This document shows positions 23,433 to 35,777 of a stretch of 64,000 bases of DNA, in pieces; the stretch's first letter is position 1; every line of letters begins with the position of its first letter. The translations under genes and the position numbers were made by a program. The stretch is from BTRG01 sp036986275 (GTDB taxonomy: Bacteria > Pseudomonadota > Gammaproteobacteria > Acidiferrobacterales > SZUA-150), in assembly GCA_036986275.1 (NCBI GenBank), contig BTRG01000002.1, positions 1 through 64,000 on the forward strand. The letters are read 5' to 3'. The notes below the pieces were generated by a model. The model was not told where the DNA came from. It saw nothing but the letters and a program-made list of their open reading frames with translations, and did not search any database.

Positions 23433-23454
23433 GCCGCGGAGAGCCTCAATCCAC

Positions 23455-24495
23455 ATGCCCACCCTGGATCAACGATCTGAAATTCTGTTGCGTACTCTGA
23501 TTGAGCGCTATATCACTGATGGCGCGCCGGTAGGGTCGCGTACCCTGGCCAGGCATTCCGGGCTGGAGGTCAGTCCCGCCACCATACGTAATGTCATGGC
23601 CGATCTTGAGGACATGGGGCTGATTATTTCCCCTCACACATCGGCGGGACGGGTGCCTACCCAGATGGGCTATCGGGTCTTTGTTGACTCGTTAATCCAG
23701 GTGCAACCATTGAATCAGGGCACCATGATGAAGCTTGAAGGTGAATTGGTGGAGGTCCAGAACCGCCCCCAGGCGATAGAGGCCGCCAGCGGATTATTGT
23801 CAGAGCTGACCCGGTTGGCCGCGGTAGTGTCCGTACCTGGCAGCACACCCGGCTCGGGTTTCAGGCAGATTGAGTTTGTCGGTCTGAACAATAACCGGGT
23901 GCTGGTGATTCTGGTGACGGGGGATGGCGAGGTGCAAAACCGTATCATATACACCGAGCGGGTTTATTCCGATGCTGAGCTGGTGCAGGCCGCCAATCAT
24001 TTTAATGAGGCCTATACAGGTCAGAGTCTGGGCGGTGTAAAGGAAAAGTTGCTCCGGGAAATAGAGCAAGACAGTGAACGTATGCAACAGACCATGCGTA
24101 CGGCGGTGGAAATGGCGCAGAAGCTGTTTGCCGCCGGTGACGACGACAAGGAGACCCTGGTAGTGCGCGGTGAGTCCAATCTCATGGATATTCCCGATTT
24201 GGGAGATATGCATACTTTGAGAAAGCTGTTTGATGCCTTTGGCGCCAAGCGCGATTTGTTGCATTTGCTCGATGAAAGCATGCGCGGCCCAGGGGTGAAG
24301 ATATTCATTGGTAATGAATCGGGCTATGAGGCCCTGGAAGAGTGCAGCGTGGTGGTGGCGCCTTACAAGGTTGACGAAGAAACGATAGGTATGTTGGGTG
24401 TGGTGGGTCCGACACGCATGTCATACGAGCGCGTCATCCCGATTGTTGATATTACCGCCAAATTGCTGGGCAATGCCTTGACCCTGAGTGACTAA
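23455..24495 (+). CDS. hrcA: Heat-inducible transcription repressor HrcA
   Basis: Repressor of 346 residues controlling chaperone genes through CIRCE. The N-terminal winged helix reads RSEILLRTLIERYITDGAPV, GSRTLARHSGLEVSPATIRN, VMADLEDMGLI. The GAF-like domain and the C-terminal VVAPYKVDEETIGMLGVVGP, TRMSYERVIPIVD are typical. ATG 23422 lies inside CIRCE, so ATG 23455 (MPTLDQRSEILL), with GGAGAG upstream and a family-like N-terminus, is chosen. It is followed by grpE-dnaK-dnaJ. Confidence 0.94.
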   Translation: MPTLDQRSEILLRTLIERYITDGAPVGSRTLARHSGLEVSPATIRNVMADLEDMGLIISPHTSAGRVPTQMGYRVFVDSLIQVQPLNQGTMMKLEGELVEVQNRPQAIEAASGLLSELTRLAAVVSVPGSTPGSGFRQIEFVGLNNNRVLVILVTGDGEVQNRIIYTERVYSDAELVQAANHFNEAYTGQSLGGVKEKLLREIEQDSERMQQTMRTAVEMAQKLFAAGDDDKETLVVRGESNLMDIPDLGDMHTLRKLFDAFGAKRDLLHLLDESMRGPGVKIFIGNESGYEALEECSVVVAPYKVDEETIGMLGVVGPTRMSYERVIPIVDITAKLLGNALTLSD

Positions 24496-24500
24496 ACACC

Positions 24501-24529
24501 CTTGAAATCCTGTATGCATGGCCCCATCT
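24501..24529 (+). promoter_or_regulatory. Sigma-32 heat-shock promoter before grpE
   Basis: CTTGAAA at 24501-24507, a 14-base spacer and CCCCATCT at 24522-24529 match the sigma-32 consensus (CTTGAAA, 11-16 bases, CCCCATNT) essentially fully. Confidence 0.85.
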
Positions 24530-24595
24530 CGGTGGCCGGGATGGCCGACAGCCAGAGACACATGAACACAAAAGACTTTCGGAGAATTTCAGTCC

Positions 24596-25207
24596 ATGAG
24601 CAAGAAAAACCCTGACGCCTACACAGAAACCGAGACACAGGGTGCTGAAGAGGCGGAAACAAGCGTCGAATCTGAAGCATCGGTTGAATTGGAAGCCGAG
24701 AAATCCTGGCGGCAAGGCCTGCCGGCGCCGACCCTGGAGGCCTTTGAGACCGAGCTGGAAGAGGCCTATGCCGAAGCTGCTGACAACAAGGATATGTACC
24801 TGCGCGCCATGGCCGAAACCGATAATATCCGCCGCCGTACCGAGACTGATATCGCCAACGCCCACAAATATGCCATAGACAAGTTTGCCGCCGAGATCCT
24901 GACGGTGCGTGACAGTCTGGAGCTGGCCCGGGCAGCGGAGGTACAGGCCGATAATGAGAGAGCCCTGGAGAAAATGCATGAAGGGTTGGATATGACCTTG
25001 CAACAACTGGATAGCGTGTTTGAGAAGTTCAATTTGCGGATTATCGACCCTGAGGGCGAGCAGTTTGATCCTGAGCAACACCAGGCCATCAGCATGGTGG
25101 AATCCGATGAGGTGGAGCCCAACCATATCCTGACCGTGGTGCAAAAGGGCTGTTGGTTAAACGAGCGTCTGCTGCGGCCGGCCATGGTGGTGGTGGCCAA
25201 GGCCTGA
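24596..25207 (+). CDS. grpE: Nucleotide exchange factor GrpE
   Basis: Co-chaperone of 203 residues that releases ADP from DnaK. An acidic N-terminus (residues 1-45) precedes the long helix, DMYLRAMAETDNIRRRTETD, and the C-terminal beta domain with NLRIIDPEGEQFDPEQHQAI, then NHILTVVQKGCWLNERLLRP. A sigma-32 promoter lies 67 bases upstream. dnaK follows after 124 bases and has its own promoter. Confidence 0.96.
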   Translation: MSKKNPDAYTETETQGAEEAETSVESEASVELEAEKSWRQGLPAPTLEAFETELEEAYAEAADNKDMYLRAMAETDNIRRRTETDIANAHKYAIDKFAAEILTVRDSLELARAAEVQADNERALEKMHEGLDMTLQQLDSVFEKFNLRIIDPEGEQFDPEQHQAISMVESDEVEPNHILTVVQKGCWLNERLLRPAMVVVAKA

Positions 25208-25240
25208 GACGTTATATCAATAAGTTAGCGTTCATTAACG

Positions 25241-25269
25241 CTTGATAAGTCAGGGATCAGGCCCCACAA
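25241..25269 (+). promoter_or_regulatory. Sigma-32-like heat-shock promoter before dnaK
   Basis: CTTGATA at 25241-25247, a 14-base spacer and CCCCACAA at 25262-25269. Spacing is identical to the grpE promoter, and the match to the sigma-32 consensus is good. It would let dnaK be transcribed apart from grpE. Confidence 0.75.
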
Positions 25270-25331
25270 AATGACATAGAGCCTGAACAGCTATGAACAG
25301 ATTTCAGAATTAGGTATTTGAGGACAAAAAA

Positions 25332-27272
25332 ATGGGAAAAATTATCGGTATTGACCTGGGTACAACCAACTCCTGTGTTGCGGTGATGGAAGGTGGCAAG
25401 ACCCGCGTAATCGAAAATAGCGAGGGTGATCGCACCACGCCCTCCGTTGTTGCCTTTACTGACGACGACGAAGTACTGGTAGGTCAGGCCGCCAAGCGTC
25501 AGGCCGTTACCAATCCGCATAACACCGTATTCGCCTCCAAGCGTCTAATAGGCAGAAAGTTTGCTGAAGACGTGGTGCAGCGCGATGTAAAGCTGATGCC
25601 TTACAAGATTGTGAAGGCCAATAATGGTGATGCCTGGGTCGAGGTCAATGACAAACAGATGGCGCCGCCCGAAATCTCGGCCCGAGTGCTGCAGAAAATG
25701 AAGAAGACCGCGGAAGACTACCTCGGTGAGGAAGTGACCGAAGCAGTGGTTACCGTGCCGGCCTACTTTAATGATTCCCAGCGCCAGGCCACCAAGGATG
25801 CCGGCAAGATTGCCGGTCTCGACGTCAAGCGGATTATCAATGAGCCTACGGCCGCTGCCCTGGCCTTTGGCCTGGACAAGAAAGAAGGTGATCGCACGAT
25901 CGCGGTCTATGACCTCGGTGGCGGTACTTTCGATGTCTCTGTGATCGAGATCGCCGAAATTGATGGCGAGCACCAGTTTGAAGTGTTGTCTACCAATGGC
26001 GATACCTTTCTTGGTGGTGAAGATTTTGACTTGCGCCTGATTGACTACCTGGCCGACGAGTTCAAGAAAGATAACAACATGGATCTGCACAACGATCCGG
26101 TGGCCTTGCAGCGCCTGAAGGAAGCCGCTGAAAAGGCCAAGATCGAACTTTCTTCCAGTCAGCAGACTGATGTCAACCTGCCTTATGTGACAGCCGATGC
26201 CACGGGGCCCAAGCATCTGAACGTGAAGATCACCCGTGCCAAACTGGAATCACTGGTCGAAGACCTGGTCGCACGCACCATCGAGCCTTGCAAGGTGGCA
26301 TTGAAAGATGCCGGTCTGGCGGCGGCTGATATCGATGATGTGATACTGGTGGGCGGTCAGTCCCGTATGCCCAAGGTGCAGACAGCGGTAAAGGATTTCT
26401 TTGGCAAAGAGCCACGCAAAGACGTGAATCCCGATGAAGCCGTTGCTGTTGGCGCTGCTGTGCAGGCCGGTGTGCTGGGCGGGGATGTTAAAGACGTACT
26501 GCTGTTAGACGTGACGCCCCTGTCTCTGGGTATAGAAACCCTGGGTGGCGTCATGACCAAGTTGATACCGAAGAACACAACGATCCCGACCAAGGCATCG
26601 CAGGTATTTTCGACGGCCGAAGACAACCAGACCGCGGTGACCGTGCATGTCTTGCAGGGTGAGCGCGAGATGTCAGCAGGCAATAAGTCCCTGGGCCGTT
26701 TTGACCTGTCTGATATTCCACCGGCACCACGCGGCATGCCACAGGTTGAAGTAACGTTTGACATAGATGCCAACGGCATCATGCATGTGTCGGCCAAAGA
26801 CAAGGCGACAGGTAAAGAGAACAAGATTGTGATCAAGTCCAGTTCCGGTCTGTCTGAGGAAGAAATCGAACGCATGGTGAGCGATGCCGAGGCCCATGCC
26901 GAGGAAGATCGCAAGGCGCGTGAGTTGATTGATGTGCGCAACCAGGCCGACAGCATGTTGCACAGCGTCAAGAAATCCGTGGAAGAGCTGGGCGACAAGC
27001 TGGATGCCGCCGAGAAGGAAAAAATCGAGACGGCAAGCAAGGAGCTTGAAACGGCAATGGAAGGTGACGATAAAGACGACATCGAAGCCAAGACCAAGAC
27101 GCTCGCCGAGGCCAGCGCCAAGCTCGCCGAGCAAATGTATGCTCAGTCTGGTGAAGCTGCTTCCGCTGCCGCGGGCGCCCAGGCTGGCGCTGATGCCGAT
27201 GCCGATGCCCCCAAGGACGACAATGTTGTGGATGCCGAGTTCGAGGAAGTCAAAGACGACAAGAACACATAA
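25332..27272 (+). CDS. dnaK: Chaperone DnaK (Hsp70)
   Basis: Hsp70 chaperone of 646 residues. The ATPase domain has [14 protein letters not shown] near the N-terminus, [13 protein letters not shown] and [10 protein letters not shown]. The linker [18 protein letters not shown] leads to the peptide-binding domain and helical lid. The tail ends in [17 protein letters not shown], close to the conserved EEV-type end. GGAC-type purine sequence before ATG 25332 serves as ribosome binding site. It works with DnaJ and GrpE encoded on either side. Confidence 0.98.
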   Translation: MGKIIGIDLGTTNSCVAVMEGGKTRVIENSEGDRTTPSVVAFTDDDEVLVGQAAKRQAVTNPHNTVFASKRLIGRKFAEDVVQRDVKLMPYKIVKANNGDAWVEVNDKQMAPPEISARVLQKMKKTAEDYLGEEVTEAVVTVPAYFNDSQRQATKDAGKIAGLDVKRIINEPTAAALAFGLDKKEGDRTIAVYDLGGGTFDVSVIEIAEIDGEHQFEVLSTNGDTFLGGEDFDLRLIDYLADEFKKDNNMDLHNDPVALQRLKEAAEKAKIELSSSQQTDVNLPYVTADATGPKHLNVKITRAKLESLVEDLVARTIEPCKVALKDAGLAAADIDDVILVGGQSRMPKVQTAVKDFFGKEPRKDVNPDEAVAVGAAVQAGVLGGDVKDVLLLDVTPLSLGIETLGGVMTKLIPKNTTIPTKASQVFSTAEDNQTAVTVHVLQGEREMSAGNKSLGRFDLSDIPPAPRGMPQVEVTFDIDANGIMHVSAKDKATGKENKIVIKSSSGLSEEEIERMVSDAEAHAEEDRKARELIDVRNQADSMLHSVKKSVEELGDKLDAAEKEKIETASKELETAMEGDDKDDIEAKTKTLAEASAKLAEQMYAQSGEAASAAAGAQAGADADADAPKDDNVVDAEFEEVKDDKNT

Positions 27273-27310
27273 AACGGCAGCGATTGATTGTATAATCTAA
27301 TCGCAATACC

Positions 27311-27360
27311 GGGCGCAGCGAAGGGATGATGAATATCTGTCGCTGTGCCCTTGTTTTATT
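27311..27360 (+). terminator. Terminator-like hairpin between dnaK and dnaJ
   Basis: GGGCGCAGCGA pairs with TCGCTGTGCCC (ten of eleven) around an 18-base loop, followed by TTGTTTTATT. It probably reduces read-through from dnaK into dnaJ, giving more DnaK than DnaJ. Confidence 0.6.
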
Positions 27361-27405
27361 ACAGATACTTTGACCATGTAAATCTGATACGAGTTACAGA
27401 TAGCC

Positions 27406-28536
27406 ATGCCCAAGAAAGATTATTATGACGTTCTCGGTGTAGAGAAAAATGTCTCGGAGGCCGAACTGAAAAAGGCCTATAGACGTTTGGCGATGAAATT
27501 TCACCCTGATCGTAATGAGGGCGATGCCAATGCCGAGAAGCGCTTCAAGGAAGCCAAGGAGGCCTATGAGATTCTGAATGATCCTCAGAAGCGCGCGGCC
27601 TATGATCAGTTTGGCCATGCGGGAGTAGACCCCGGCATGAGAGCTGGAGCCGGGGCCGGCGATTTTCACGGCGGCGCCGGTGGTTTTGGCGATATCTTTG
27701 GTGATGTTTTTGGCGATATCTTTGGTGGTGGACGGGGCGGAGGTTCGCGCGCCTATCGTGGCGCCGATCTACGTTACAGCTTGGAGCTGAGCCTGGAAAA
27801 TGCTGTCAAGGGCGCGGAGGTCAAGATACGTGTCCCGACCCAGGTCAACTGTGAAACCTGCAAGGGGTCAGGCGCCAAGCCCGGATCCTCACCGACAACG
27901 TGTCAGACCTGCGGAGGCCATGGTCAGGTGCGCATGCAGCAGGGGTTTTTTTCCGTCCAGCAAACCTGTCCCAATTGTCAGGGTAGTGGCAAGACGATTA
28001 CCGATCCCTGTAGTGCATGTCATGGTCAGGGCCGTGTAAAACATACCAAGACCTTGTCTGTAAAAGTTCCGGCTGGAGTGGATGAAGGCGATCAAATCCG
28101 TCTGGGTAATGAAGGCGAGGCCGGGGAGAATGGTGGTCCCGCGGGGGATTTATATGTGCAAATCCGTTTAAAACCACATGCAATCTTTCAGCGCGACGGG
28201 GATGACCTCTATTGTGATATGCCGGTCAGCTTTGCGACGGCAACACTGGGCGGTGAGTTGGAAATTCCGACGCTGGACAGTCGCGCCAATTTAAAGATAC
28301 CCGCAGGTACCCAGAGCGAGAAGCTCTTTCGTTTGCGTGGCAAAGGTGTACGCAATGTACGCAGCGGTCATGTAGGTGATTTGTATTGCAAGCTCAGCGT
28401 AGAAACCCCCGTGAATCTGACCGCTAAACAAAAGGAATTACTAAGAGAGTTGGATGAGCTTACGCGTGAAGGTGGTGCCAGGCACCATCCACGCGAGCAA
28501 TCCTGGACCGATAAACTAAAAGGATTCTTTGGTTAG
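27406..28536 (+). CDS. dnaJ: Chaperone DnaJ (Hsp40)
   Basis: Co-chaperone of 376 residues stimulating DnaK. It has a J domain with HPD at 33-35, a Gly/Phe-rich segment (about 75-110) with repeated [14 protein letters not shown], four CxxCxGxG-type zinc repeats ([32 protein letters not shown]) and the C-terminal substrate domain. Full length. It is third in the grpE-dnaK-dnaJ cluster. Confidence 0.98.
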   Translation: MPKKDYYDVLGVEKNVSEAELKKAYRRLAMKFHPDRNEGDANAEKRFKEAKEAYEILNDPQKRAAYDQFGHAGVDPGMRAGAGAGDFHGGAGGFGDIFGDVFGDIFGGGRGGGSRAYRGADLRYSLELSLENAVKGAEVKIRVPTQVNCETCKGSGAKPGSSPTTCQTCGGHGQVRMQQGFFSVQQTCPNCQGSGKTITDPCSACHGQGRVKHTKTLSVKVPAGVDEGDQIRLGNEGEAGENGGPAGDLYVQIRLKPHAIFQRDGDDLYCDMPVSFATATLGGELEIPTLDSRANLKIPAGTQSEKLFRLRGKGVRNVRSGHVGDLYCKLSVETPVNLTAKQKELLRELDELTREGGARHHPREQSWTDKLKGFFG

Positions 28537-28552
28537 TTTTCCATTTTAATGG

Positions 28553-29245
28553 CTAGTCTCCAGCTGGGGTAACGCTGAATTCCAGTACACGTTCCAGTGT
28601 TGTCAGTGATTCCGCCAGCTTCTGATAATTATTCTTGTCTCGCGTTCGTATAGACATGCGGTGTTCAAAGTACTTTCCTTCCTCTCCCAGATTATAGCTG
28701 GGGTTGGCGACCGTAAAGTCGTGGCTATGTATGATGTCACACAGCTCATCTTGTGAGAGCACATCCTTACGTAGACTACGCACTGTCAGTCGACCATAGT
28801 GCAGGGTTGGCATCCATGTCTCAACCCAGCGGAACAGGGATAAGGTGCCCAGGGTCAGCAACGTGGCCACGGTGGCCGCAAAGTAGAATCCCACACCTAT
28901 GAGTATTCCGATTGAAGCCGTGATCCAGATAGAGGCCGCCGTGGTCAACCCGCGTACGGTCAGGCCTTCTTTCATAATGACGCCGGCTCCCAGAAAGCCG
29001 ATGCCGGTCATAATGCCCTGGCCCATGCGTGTCGGGTCTATGCGCATTGTTTCTATCGGGATGTTGGGCAGTAGCTGGATTTGGTAAACCGTTAGCAGCA
29101 TCAGCAGTGCCGAAGAAATGCAGACCAGTGTGTGTGTACGAAAGCCGGCGGGGCGGCCGTTATACGTGCGTTCCAGACCTATCAGTCCACCTGCCAGCAA
29201 GGCAGAGAAGAGGTGGGTCAGGACATTGGGGTAGATGGTTTCCAT
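28553..29245 (-). CDS. MgtC/SapB family inner-membrane protein
   Basis: Membrane protein of 230 residues. About four or five N-terminal transmembrane helices carry the family motif GGLIGLERTYNGRPAGFRTH, and FLGAGVIMKEG follows. The C-terminal 80 residues form a soluble ACT-like domain. Relatives affect magnesium homeostasis or F-type ATPase activity and survival in host cells, but the general family is not always involved in virulence. Convergent with dnaJ, 16 bases apart. Confidence 0.88.
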   Translation of the reverse strand: METIYPNVLTHLFSALLAGGLIGLERTYNGRPAGFRTHTLVCISSALLMLLTVYQIQLLPNIPIETMRIDPTRMGQGIMTGIGFLGAGVIMKEGLTVRGLTTAASIWITASIGILIGVGFYFAATVATLLTLGTLSLFRWVETWMPTLHYGRLTVRSLRKDVLSQDELCDIIHSHDFTVANPSYNLGEEGKYFEHRMSIRTRDKNNYQKLAESLTTLERVLEFSVTPAGD

Positions 29246-29454
29246 TGATTCGGAGCAGCATCCTTAATTCTCGGAAATTTATTATAACGGGTTGGGATTG
29301 ATCTGGCTTGTGGGTGCATGAATTATTCTATTTAATGAAGCGGTATATAAATTTTATCGGACCGTAGCACCCAACCGGGAAATCCATTATCGTTATATGT
29401 TGATGATGGTCAACAAGCATCAAGAAACGATAGCAATACAAATTGTATCCATAG

Positions 29455-30264
<810 letters not shown>

Positions 30265-30343
30265 TTTTGACTCACCCCTGACGTAACATTCCGTCCAGTC
30301 GATCAGGTGCTCAGGCACCGTTTCAGACTCCAGAATTTCTTGT

Positions 30344-30379
30344 AAAACGGGAGAAGCCGAGGCCGCCTCTCCCGTTTTT
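30344..30379 (+). terminator. Rho-independent terminator between dapB and carA
   Basis: AAAACGGGAG pairs with CTCCCGTTTT across about 13 bases and ends in a T run. The carA ribosome binding site begins about 24 bases later, so a carAB attenuator cannot be excluded. Confidence 0.75.
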
Positions 30380-30412
30380 GTGTGTCGTTTATTTTCCTGG
30401 ACAGGAGACCGC

Positions 30413-31549
30413 GTGCCCCAACCTGCCTTGCTCGCTCTGGAAGATGGATCAGTATTCCAGGGTATTTCTATTGGCAGGGCAGGACAGAGCGTAGGCGAGG
30501 TGGTGTTCAACACGGCCATGACGGGTTACCAGGAAATCCTCAGCGATCCTTCCTATGCCCGCCAGATTATCACCCTCACTTACCCTCATATTGGTAATAC
30601 CGGTACCAATGCCGAAGACATGGAGTCGGGCAAGGTCCATGCCGCCGGTCTGGTTATCCGTGATCTGCCACGGGTGACGAGTAACTTCCGCTGCCAGCAA
30701 TCATTGCAAGAATTTTTAGTAAAACACGGGGTGGTTGCCATCGCTGAGATTGATACCCGCCGGTTGACACGGGTGTTGCGTGAGAAGGGTTCGCAGCGGG
30801 GTTGCCTGCTGGCCGCCGCCAAGGGGGAGCGTCTCAATAAGAAAGAGGCTATAGCGGCGGCCAGGGGTTTTGCCGGGTTAGAGGGCATGGACTTGGCAAA
30901 ATCAGTGACCACCAAAAAGACCTATGAGTGGAATCTGGGTGAGTGGGCCCTGGGGCGGGGTTACATAGAGGCGGGGGAAGCGCATTTCCATATTGCGGCT
31001 TACGATTTCGGTGTCAAGCACAACATTCTGCGCATGCTGGCGCAACGGGGTTGTCGTGTCACCGTAGTGCCGGCCAAAACACCGGCGGAAGATATACTTA
31101 ATATGAAGGTCGATGGCGTCTTCCTGTCCAATGGTCCCGGTGATCCCGAACCGTGTGACTATGCCATAGAGGCCATACGTATATTGGTAGACAAAGGCCT
31201 GCCAACATTTGGCATATGTTTGGGTCATCAGCTATTGGCGCTGGCTTCCGGCGCCAGTACATCGAAGATGAAATTTGGTCATCACGGCGCCAATCATCCG
31301 GTAAAAGATTTAAGGACCGGGCAGGTTATGATTACCAGTCAGAACCATGGTTTTGCGGTGGCGGAAGAGGCGCTGTCCTCATCGCTGGAAGTGACGCATC
31401 GCTCCCTGTTTGATCAGAGCATACAGGGCATACGTCGCACCGACAGGCCGGCCTTTTCATTTCAGGGTCATCCCGAGGCCAGTCCGGGACCGCACGATGT
31501 GGCGTCGCTGTTTGATCACTTCGTTGATCTAATGGCAGACAATGCCTAA
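30413..31549 (+). CDS. carA: Carbamoyl-phosphate synthase small subunit
   Basis: Glutaminase subunit of 378 residues supplying ammonia to CarB for carbamoyl phosphate, used in pyrimidine and arginine synthesis. The class I amidotransferase domain has [17 protein letters not shown], the nucleophile in [14 protein letters not shown] and a C-terminal [13 protein letters not shown] with catalytic His and Glu. Start is GTG 30413 with AGGAG five bases upstream; the open frame reaches back to 30380. carB follows after 14 bases. Confidence 0.97.
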   Translation: MPQPALLALEDGSVFQGISIGRAGQSVGEVVFNTAMTGYQEILSDPSYARQIITLTYPHIGNTGTNAEDMESGKVHAAGLVIRDLPRVTSNFRCQQSLQEFLVKHGVVAIAEIDTRRLTRVLREKGSQRGCLLAAAKGERLNKKEAIAAARGFAGLEGMDLAKSVTTKKTYEWNLGEWALGRGYIEAGEAHFHIAAYDFGVKHNILRMLAQRGCRVTVVPAKTPAEDILNMKVDGVFLSNGPGDPEPCDYAIEAIRILVDKGLPTFGICLGHQLLALASGASTSKMKFGHHGANHPVKDLRTGQVMITSQNHGFAVAEEALSSSLEVTHRSLFDQSIQGIRRTDRPAFSFQGHPEASPGPHDVASLFDHFVDLMADNA

Positions 31550-31563
31550 CGAGTATCGGCATC

Positions 31564-34500
31564 ATGCCAAAACGCACTGACCTTGAAAGTATATTAATCA
31601 TAGGCGCCGGCCCTATTGTGATTGGTCAGGCCTGTGAGTTTGATTATTCAGGCGCCCAGGCCTGCAAGGCGTTGCGTGAAGAGGGTTACCGCGTTGTCCT
31701 GGTGAATTCCAATCCGGCCACGATTATGACGGATCCGGATTCTGCCGATGCAACCTATATCGAACCCATACACTGGCGGAATGTTGCCAGGATTATCGAA
31801 AAGGAAAGGCCCAACGCCATCTTGCCAACCATGGGCGGGCAAACGGCCCTGAATTGCACGCTGGACCTGGAACGCGAAGGCATATTGAAAAAATTTACGG
31901 TGCAAATGATAGGCGCCACCAAGGAGGCGATCGACAAGGCCGAAGATAGAGAGCAGTTTCGTGTCGCCATGGATGCCATTGGCCTGGAGACGGCCCGCGG
32001 TGCGATAGCGCATAGCCTTGAAGAGGCGCACCAGGTACAGGCCGCCATAGGCTTCCCTGTCATTATACGGCCCTCGTTTACCATGGGTGGCAGTGGTGGT
32101 GGTGTGGCCTATAACCGGGAGGAGTTCATAGATATATGTGAGCGCGGTCTTGATGCCTCACCTACGCGCGAATTGCTGATCGAAGAATCCATACTCGGTT
32201 GGAAAGAGTACGAAATGGAAGTGGTGAGGGATAGGGCGGATAATTGCATCATTATTTGTTCCATTGAGAATCTTGATCCCATGGGCGTACATACCGGTGA
32301 TTCGATTACCGTAGCGCCCGCACAAACACTAACAGATAAAGAATACCAGATTATGCGTAATGCCAGCCTGGCGGTCTTGCGCGAGATCGGCGTGGATACC
32401 GGTGGCTCCAATGTGCAGTTTGCCATCAACCCTGAAGATGGGCGCATGATTATTATCGAGATGAACCCGCGCGTCTCCCGTTCGTCTGCGCTGGCGTCCA
32501 AGGCCACTGGTTTTCCCATCGCCAAGGTTGCCGCCAAGTTGGCCGTGGGCTATACGTTGGACGAACTGCAAAATGATATTACCGGTGGTGTAACGCCGGC
32601 ATCCTTCGAGCCGTCGATTGACTACGTTGTAACAAAGGTACCGCGTTTTACGTTTGAGAAATTTCCAAATGCCGACGCCACACTGACCACGCAAATGAAA
32701 TCGGTGGGCGAGGCCATGGCTATAGGCCGTACGTTTCAGGAATCCCTGCAGAAGGCATTACGCAGTCTGGAGATCGGTGTTTATGGACTGGAGCCCAAGC
32801 TGGGTGACGATCTGGGCAAGGCTGAAGCAAGGGAGAAACTCAAGAACAAGTTGATTACCCCAACCGCCGATCGTCTATGGTATGTCGGCGATGCCTTTCG
32901 TTATGGCATGAAGGTGGATGAAGTCTTTGCGCTAACAGCAATCGATCCCTGGTTTCTTGATCAAATACAGGAGTTGATCAAGATGGAAAAGAGTATTGCC
33001 CGTTATCACGGTAAAAAACCGGGCGAGAAAAAAGTATGGCAATGGAAACGAGCCGGGTTCTCCGATCGTCGCATCGCCGACTTGATGGGTCTTAAGGAAG
33101 ATCGTTTCAGAAAACTGCGCCATCAGCTGAATGTAAGGCCGGTTTATAAACGAGTCGACTCCTGTGCCGCCGAATTTGCTTCCAGCACGGCCTATATGTA
33201 TTCGACTTACGAAGAAGAATGTGAGGCGCAACCCGAGGCGCGTGACAAGATTATGGTATTGGGCGGTGGGCCCAATCGTATTGGCCAGGGTATAGAGTTT
33301 GACTATTGCTGCGTGCATGCGGCCTTTGCCCTGCGCGAGGATGGCTATCAAACCATCATGGTCAACTGTAATCCGGAAACAGTATCTACTGACTACGACA
33401 CCTCCGATCGTTTGTATTTTGAGCCGCTAACACTGGAAGACGTACTGGAGATTGTGCATGTTGAGCAACCCAAGGGCGTGATTGTCCAGTACGGCGGGCA
33501 GACACCATTGAAGCTCTCTCGTGGGCTTGAAGCGGCAGGAGCACCCATCATCGGTACTTCTCCCGATTCGATTGATCTGGCCGAAGACCGTGAGCGTTTT
33601 CAGCGGTTATTGAAGCGTTTGAAATTAAGACAACCGCCCAATGCTACGGCGAAGGACCAGAAGTCAGCCATACGCAAGGCCAAGAAAATCGGTTATCCGC
33701 TGGTAGTGCGACCTTCCTACGTGCTGGGTGGGCGCGCGATGGAGATCGTACATAGCGTGGATGATCTGGATACCTATATGCGTATCGCGGTGCAGGTCTC
33801 TGAAGACTCGCCGGTCTTGTTGGACAAGTTCCTGAACGATGCGATAGAAGTGGATGTGGATGCAATCAGTGATGGCAAGGATGTGGTCATAGGCGGTATC
33901 ATGCAACATATCGAAGAGGCTGGTGTGCATTCCGGTGACTCTGCCTGTTCCTTGCCGCCGTTCAGTCTTACACAGAAAATTCAGAATAATCTTAGAGAAC
34001 AGACCCGGCAACTGGCCAAGGGGCTCAAAGTGGTAGGATTGATGAATATCCAGTTTGCCATCAAGGGTAACGATATCTATGTGCTCGAGGTTAATCCGCG
34101 CGCATCCCGCACCGTGCCTTTTGTTTCCAAGGCTACGGGCAGGGCCCTGGCCAAGGTGGCCGCACGTTGCATGGCAGGGCAAACGCTGGCAGATCAGGGA
34201 ATAACTAAAGAAGTGATACCCGGATACTATTCTGTAAAAGAAGCTGTTTTTCCCTTTATCAAGTTCCCGGGTGTGGATACCATGTTAGGACCGGAAATGA
34301 AGTCTACCGGCGAGGTAATGGGTATAGGCAAGACCTTTGGCGAGGCCTTCTTTAAGTCCCAGCTTGCTGCCGGTGCGTCGATTCCTCGCAAGGGTAAACT
34401 CTTTATTACCTTACGTGATGCGGATCAGAGTGCTGCCGTGGAGGTGGCGCGTGATTTTTCCGACCATGGTTATGAGTTGCTCGCGACGCGGGGCACGGCA

Positions 34501-34794
34501 GCTATACTGGAGGCAGCAGGCCTGGAAGTGCGTGCGGTAAACAAGGTCTCTCAAGGACGTCCCCATGTTGTAGATATGGTGATGAATAATGAGATTGATA
34601 TTATCTTGAATACGGTCTCGGACAAGCAGAGCCTGGAAGATGCCTCCATGATACGCCGTGTCGGCCTATTACATAAGGTTACATATTACACCACGCTGGC
34701 TGCCGCACGCGCGGCCAGTGAGGCCTTGCTTCAGCAACAGGAACAAGTCAGCAGTGTCAGTTGTCTGCAAACCTTGCACGAGGAGATAAGCTGA
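31564..34794 (+). CDS. carB: Carbamoyl-phosphate synthase large subunit
   Basis: Synthetase subunit of 1076 residues with two homologous ATP-grasp halves. Each half has the [20 protein letters not shown] / [20 protein letters not shown] type start. The first phosphorylates bicarbonate, the second carbamate. The C-terminal MGS-like allosteric domain begins near residue 940 ([12 protein letters not shown]). Length matches E. coli CarB. The stop overlaps the greA ATG by one base. Confidence 0.98.
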   Translation: MPKRTDLESILIIGAGPIVIGQACEFDYSGAQACKALREEGYRVVLVNSNPATIMTDPDSADATYIEPIHWRNVARIIEKERPNAILPTMGGQTALNCTLDLEREGILKKFTVQMIGATKEAIDKAEDREQFRVAMDAIGLETARGAIAHSLEEAHQVQAAIGFPVIIRPSFTMGGSGGGVAYNREEFIDICERGLDASPTRELLIEESILGWKEYEMEVVRDRADNCIIICSIENLDPMGVHTGDSITVAPAQTLTDKEYQIMRNASLAVLREIGVDTGGSNVQFAINPEDGRMIIIEMNPRVSRSSALASKATGFPIAKVAAKLAVGYTLDELQNDITGGVTPASFEPSIDYVVTKVPRFTFEKFPNADATLTTQMKSVGEAMAIGRTFQESLQKALRSLEIGVYGLEPKLGDDLGKAEAREKLKNKLITPTADRLWYVGDAFRYGMKVDEVFALTAIDPWFLDQIQELIKMEKSIARYHGKKPGEKKVWQWKRAGFSDRRIADLMGLKEDRFRKLRHQLNVRPVYKRVDSCAAEFASSTAYMYSTYEEECEAQPEARDKIMVLGGGPNRIGQGIEFDYCCVHAAFALREDGYQTIMVNCNPETVSTDYDTSDRLYFEPLTLEDVLEIVHVEQPKGVIVQYGGQTPLKLSRGLEAAGAPIIGTSPDSIDLAEDRERFQRLLKRLKLRQPPNATAKDQKSAIRKAKKIGYPLVVRPSYVLGGRAMEIVHSVDDLDTYMRIAVQVSEDSPVLLDKFLNDAIEVDVDAISDGKDVVIGGIMQHIEEAGVHSGDSACSLPPFSLTQKIQNNLREQTRQLAKGLKVVGLMNIQFAIKGNDIYVLEVNPRASRTVPFVSKATGRALAKVAARCMAGQTLADQGITKEVIPGYYSVKEAVFPFIKFPGVDTMLGPEMKSTGEVMGIGKTFGEAFFKSQLAAGASIPRKGKLFITLRDADQSAAVEVARDFSDHGYELLATRGTAAILEAAGLEVRAVNKVSQGRPHVVDMVMNNEIDIILNTVSDKQSLEDASMIRRVGLLHKVTYYTTLAAARAASEALLQQQEQVSSVSCLQTLHEEIS

Positions 34795-35270
34795 TGGACA
34801 AAGTACCCATGACAGTCAAAGGCGAAGTCGCCTTGAAGGAAGAGCTGTATAAGCTGAAGATGGTCGAGCGCCCACGAATTATTCAGGCCATTGCCGAAGC
34901 CCGTGCCCATGGCGATTTGTCCGAAAATGCAGAATACCATGCTGCCCGCGAACAACAGAGTTTTGCCGAAGGCCGTATTGCCGAGATCGAGAGCAAGCTC
35001 TCTATGGCACAGGTCATTGACCCCACCAGGGTAAATGCCGAAGGCAGAATCGTATTTGGCGCGACACTGAACTTGTTGAATATTGATACCGATGATGAAG
35101 TCACCTATCAGATTGTCGGCGATGATGAGGCCGATATTCAGGCCGGCAAGATTTCAGTCAATTCACCCATTGCCCGCGCCCTGATTGGTAAAGAGGAAGG
35201 CGAGGAAGTCGACATCCAGGTTCCGGAAGGCATCAAGCATTACGAGGTCCTGGAGGTTCGTTATGTGTGA
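34794..35270 (+). CDS. greA: Transcription elongation factor GreA
   Basis: Factor of 158 residues that rescues backtracked RNA polymerase by stimulating transcript cleavage. The N-terminal coiled coil holds [20 protein letters not shown] with the acidic tip residues. The C-terminal FKBP-like domain ends [20 protein letters not shown]. Start ATG 34794 overlaps the carB stop and gives [11 protein letters not shown], like the E. coli N-terminus. Same length as E. coli GreA. Confidence 0.97.
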   Translation: MDKVPMTVKGEVALKEELYKLKMVERPRIIQAIAEARAHGDLSENAEYHAAREQQSFAEGRIAEIESKLSMAQVIDPTRVNAEGRIVFGATLNLLNIDTDDEVTYQIVGDDEADIQAGKISVNSPIARALIGKEEGEEVDIQVPEGIKHYEVLEVRYV

Positions 35271-35308
35271 CTCGTACCGATCTGCATCCCAACGATTGCT
35301 GTAACCCC

Positions 35309-35754
35309 ATGTCTATCTGGCTCTTTCTGGAACGCAGTGTCCTGGCCCTGTGGGGTGTCCGGCTATATCGTGGCGCCGTTATTATTCCACATGCTGGACG
35401 ATCGCATGTTGGCTGGACAGATTGCGGGTCAGGTCTTTAGCTGGATAAGTCGATTGGGGTTAGTGTGTGGCGCCATATTGCTCGGTCTGTTTTATATGCG
35501 TACCCAGGCAGACATGTTGCGTTCCTGGCGGTTGTAGGTGTTGCTGTCCATGTTGGCGATAGTCCTGGTTGGCCAGTATGGCCTTGCGCCTGCGATGAGA
35601 GAGCTCAAACAAGCCGCTGGCGGCGCATTGGTGGAAGGCATGGCGGAGTCGCCGTTTCGCGCAACTGCATGGGATTTCCAGCGTACTTTTCCTGATAAAT
35701 AGTCTATCGGGTTTGTTGTTGGTGGCATATGGCGTTGTCGTGCGCCAAAGTTAA
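35309..35754 (+). pseudogene. DUF4149-type membrane protein pseudogene
   Basis: Pieces of one small membrane protein occur in three frames. It begins MSIWLFLERSVLALW (35309), shifts to GYIVAPLLFHMLDDRMLAGQ and MRTQADMLRSWRL, meets an in-frame TAG at 35535, continues in the same frame as VLLSMLAIVLVGQYGLAPAM, and shifts again to LLLVAYGVVVRQS with a stop at 35752. This matches the DUF4149 protein often encoded after greA in related bacteria. Two frameshifts or deletions plus a stop codon mean it is not functional. Confidence 0.75.
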
Positions 35755-35777
35755 ACAGTCCTGACACGCAGCCATCA

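Noticed and set aside
23422..23454. Longer HrcA N-terminus starting at ATG 23422
   Set aside because: This ATG lies inside the CIRCE operator, and the family N-terminus fits ATG 23455.
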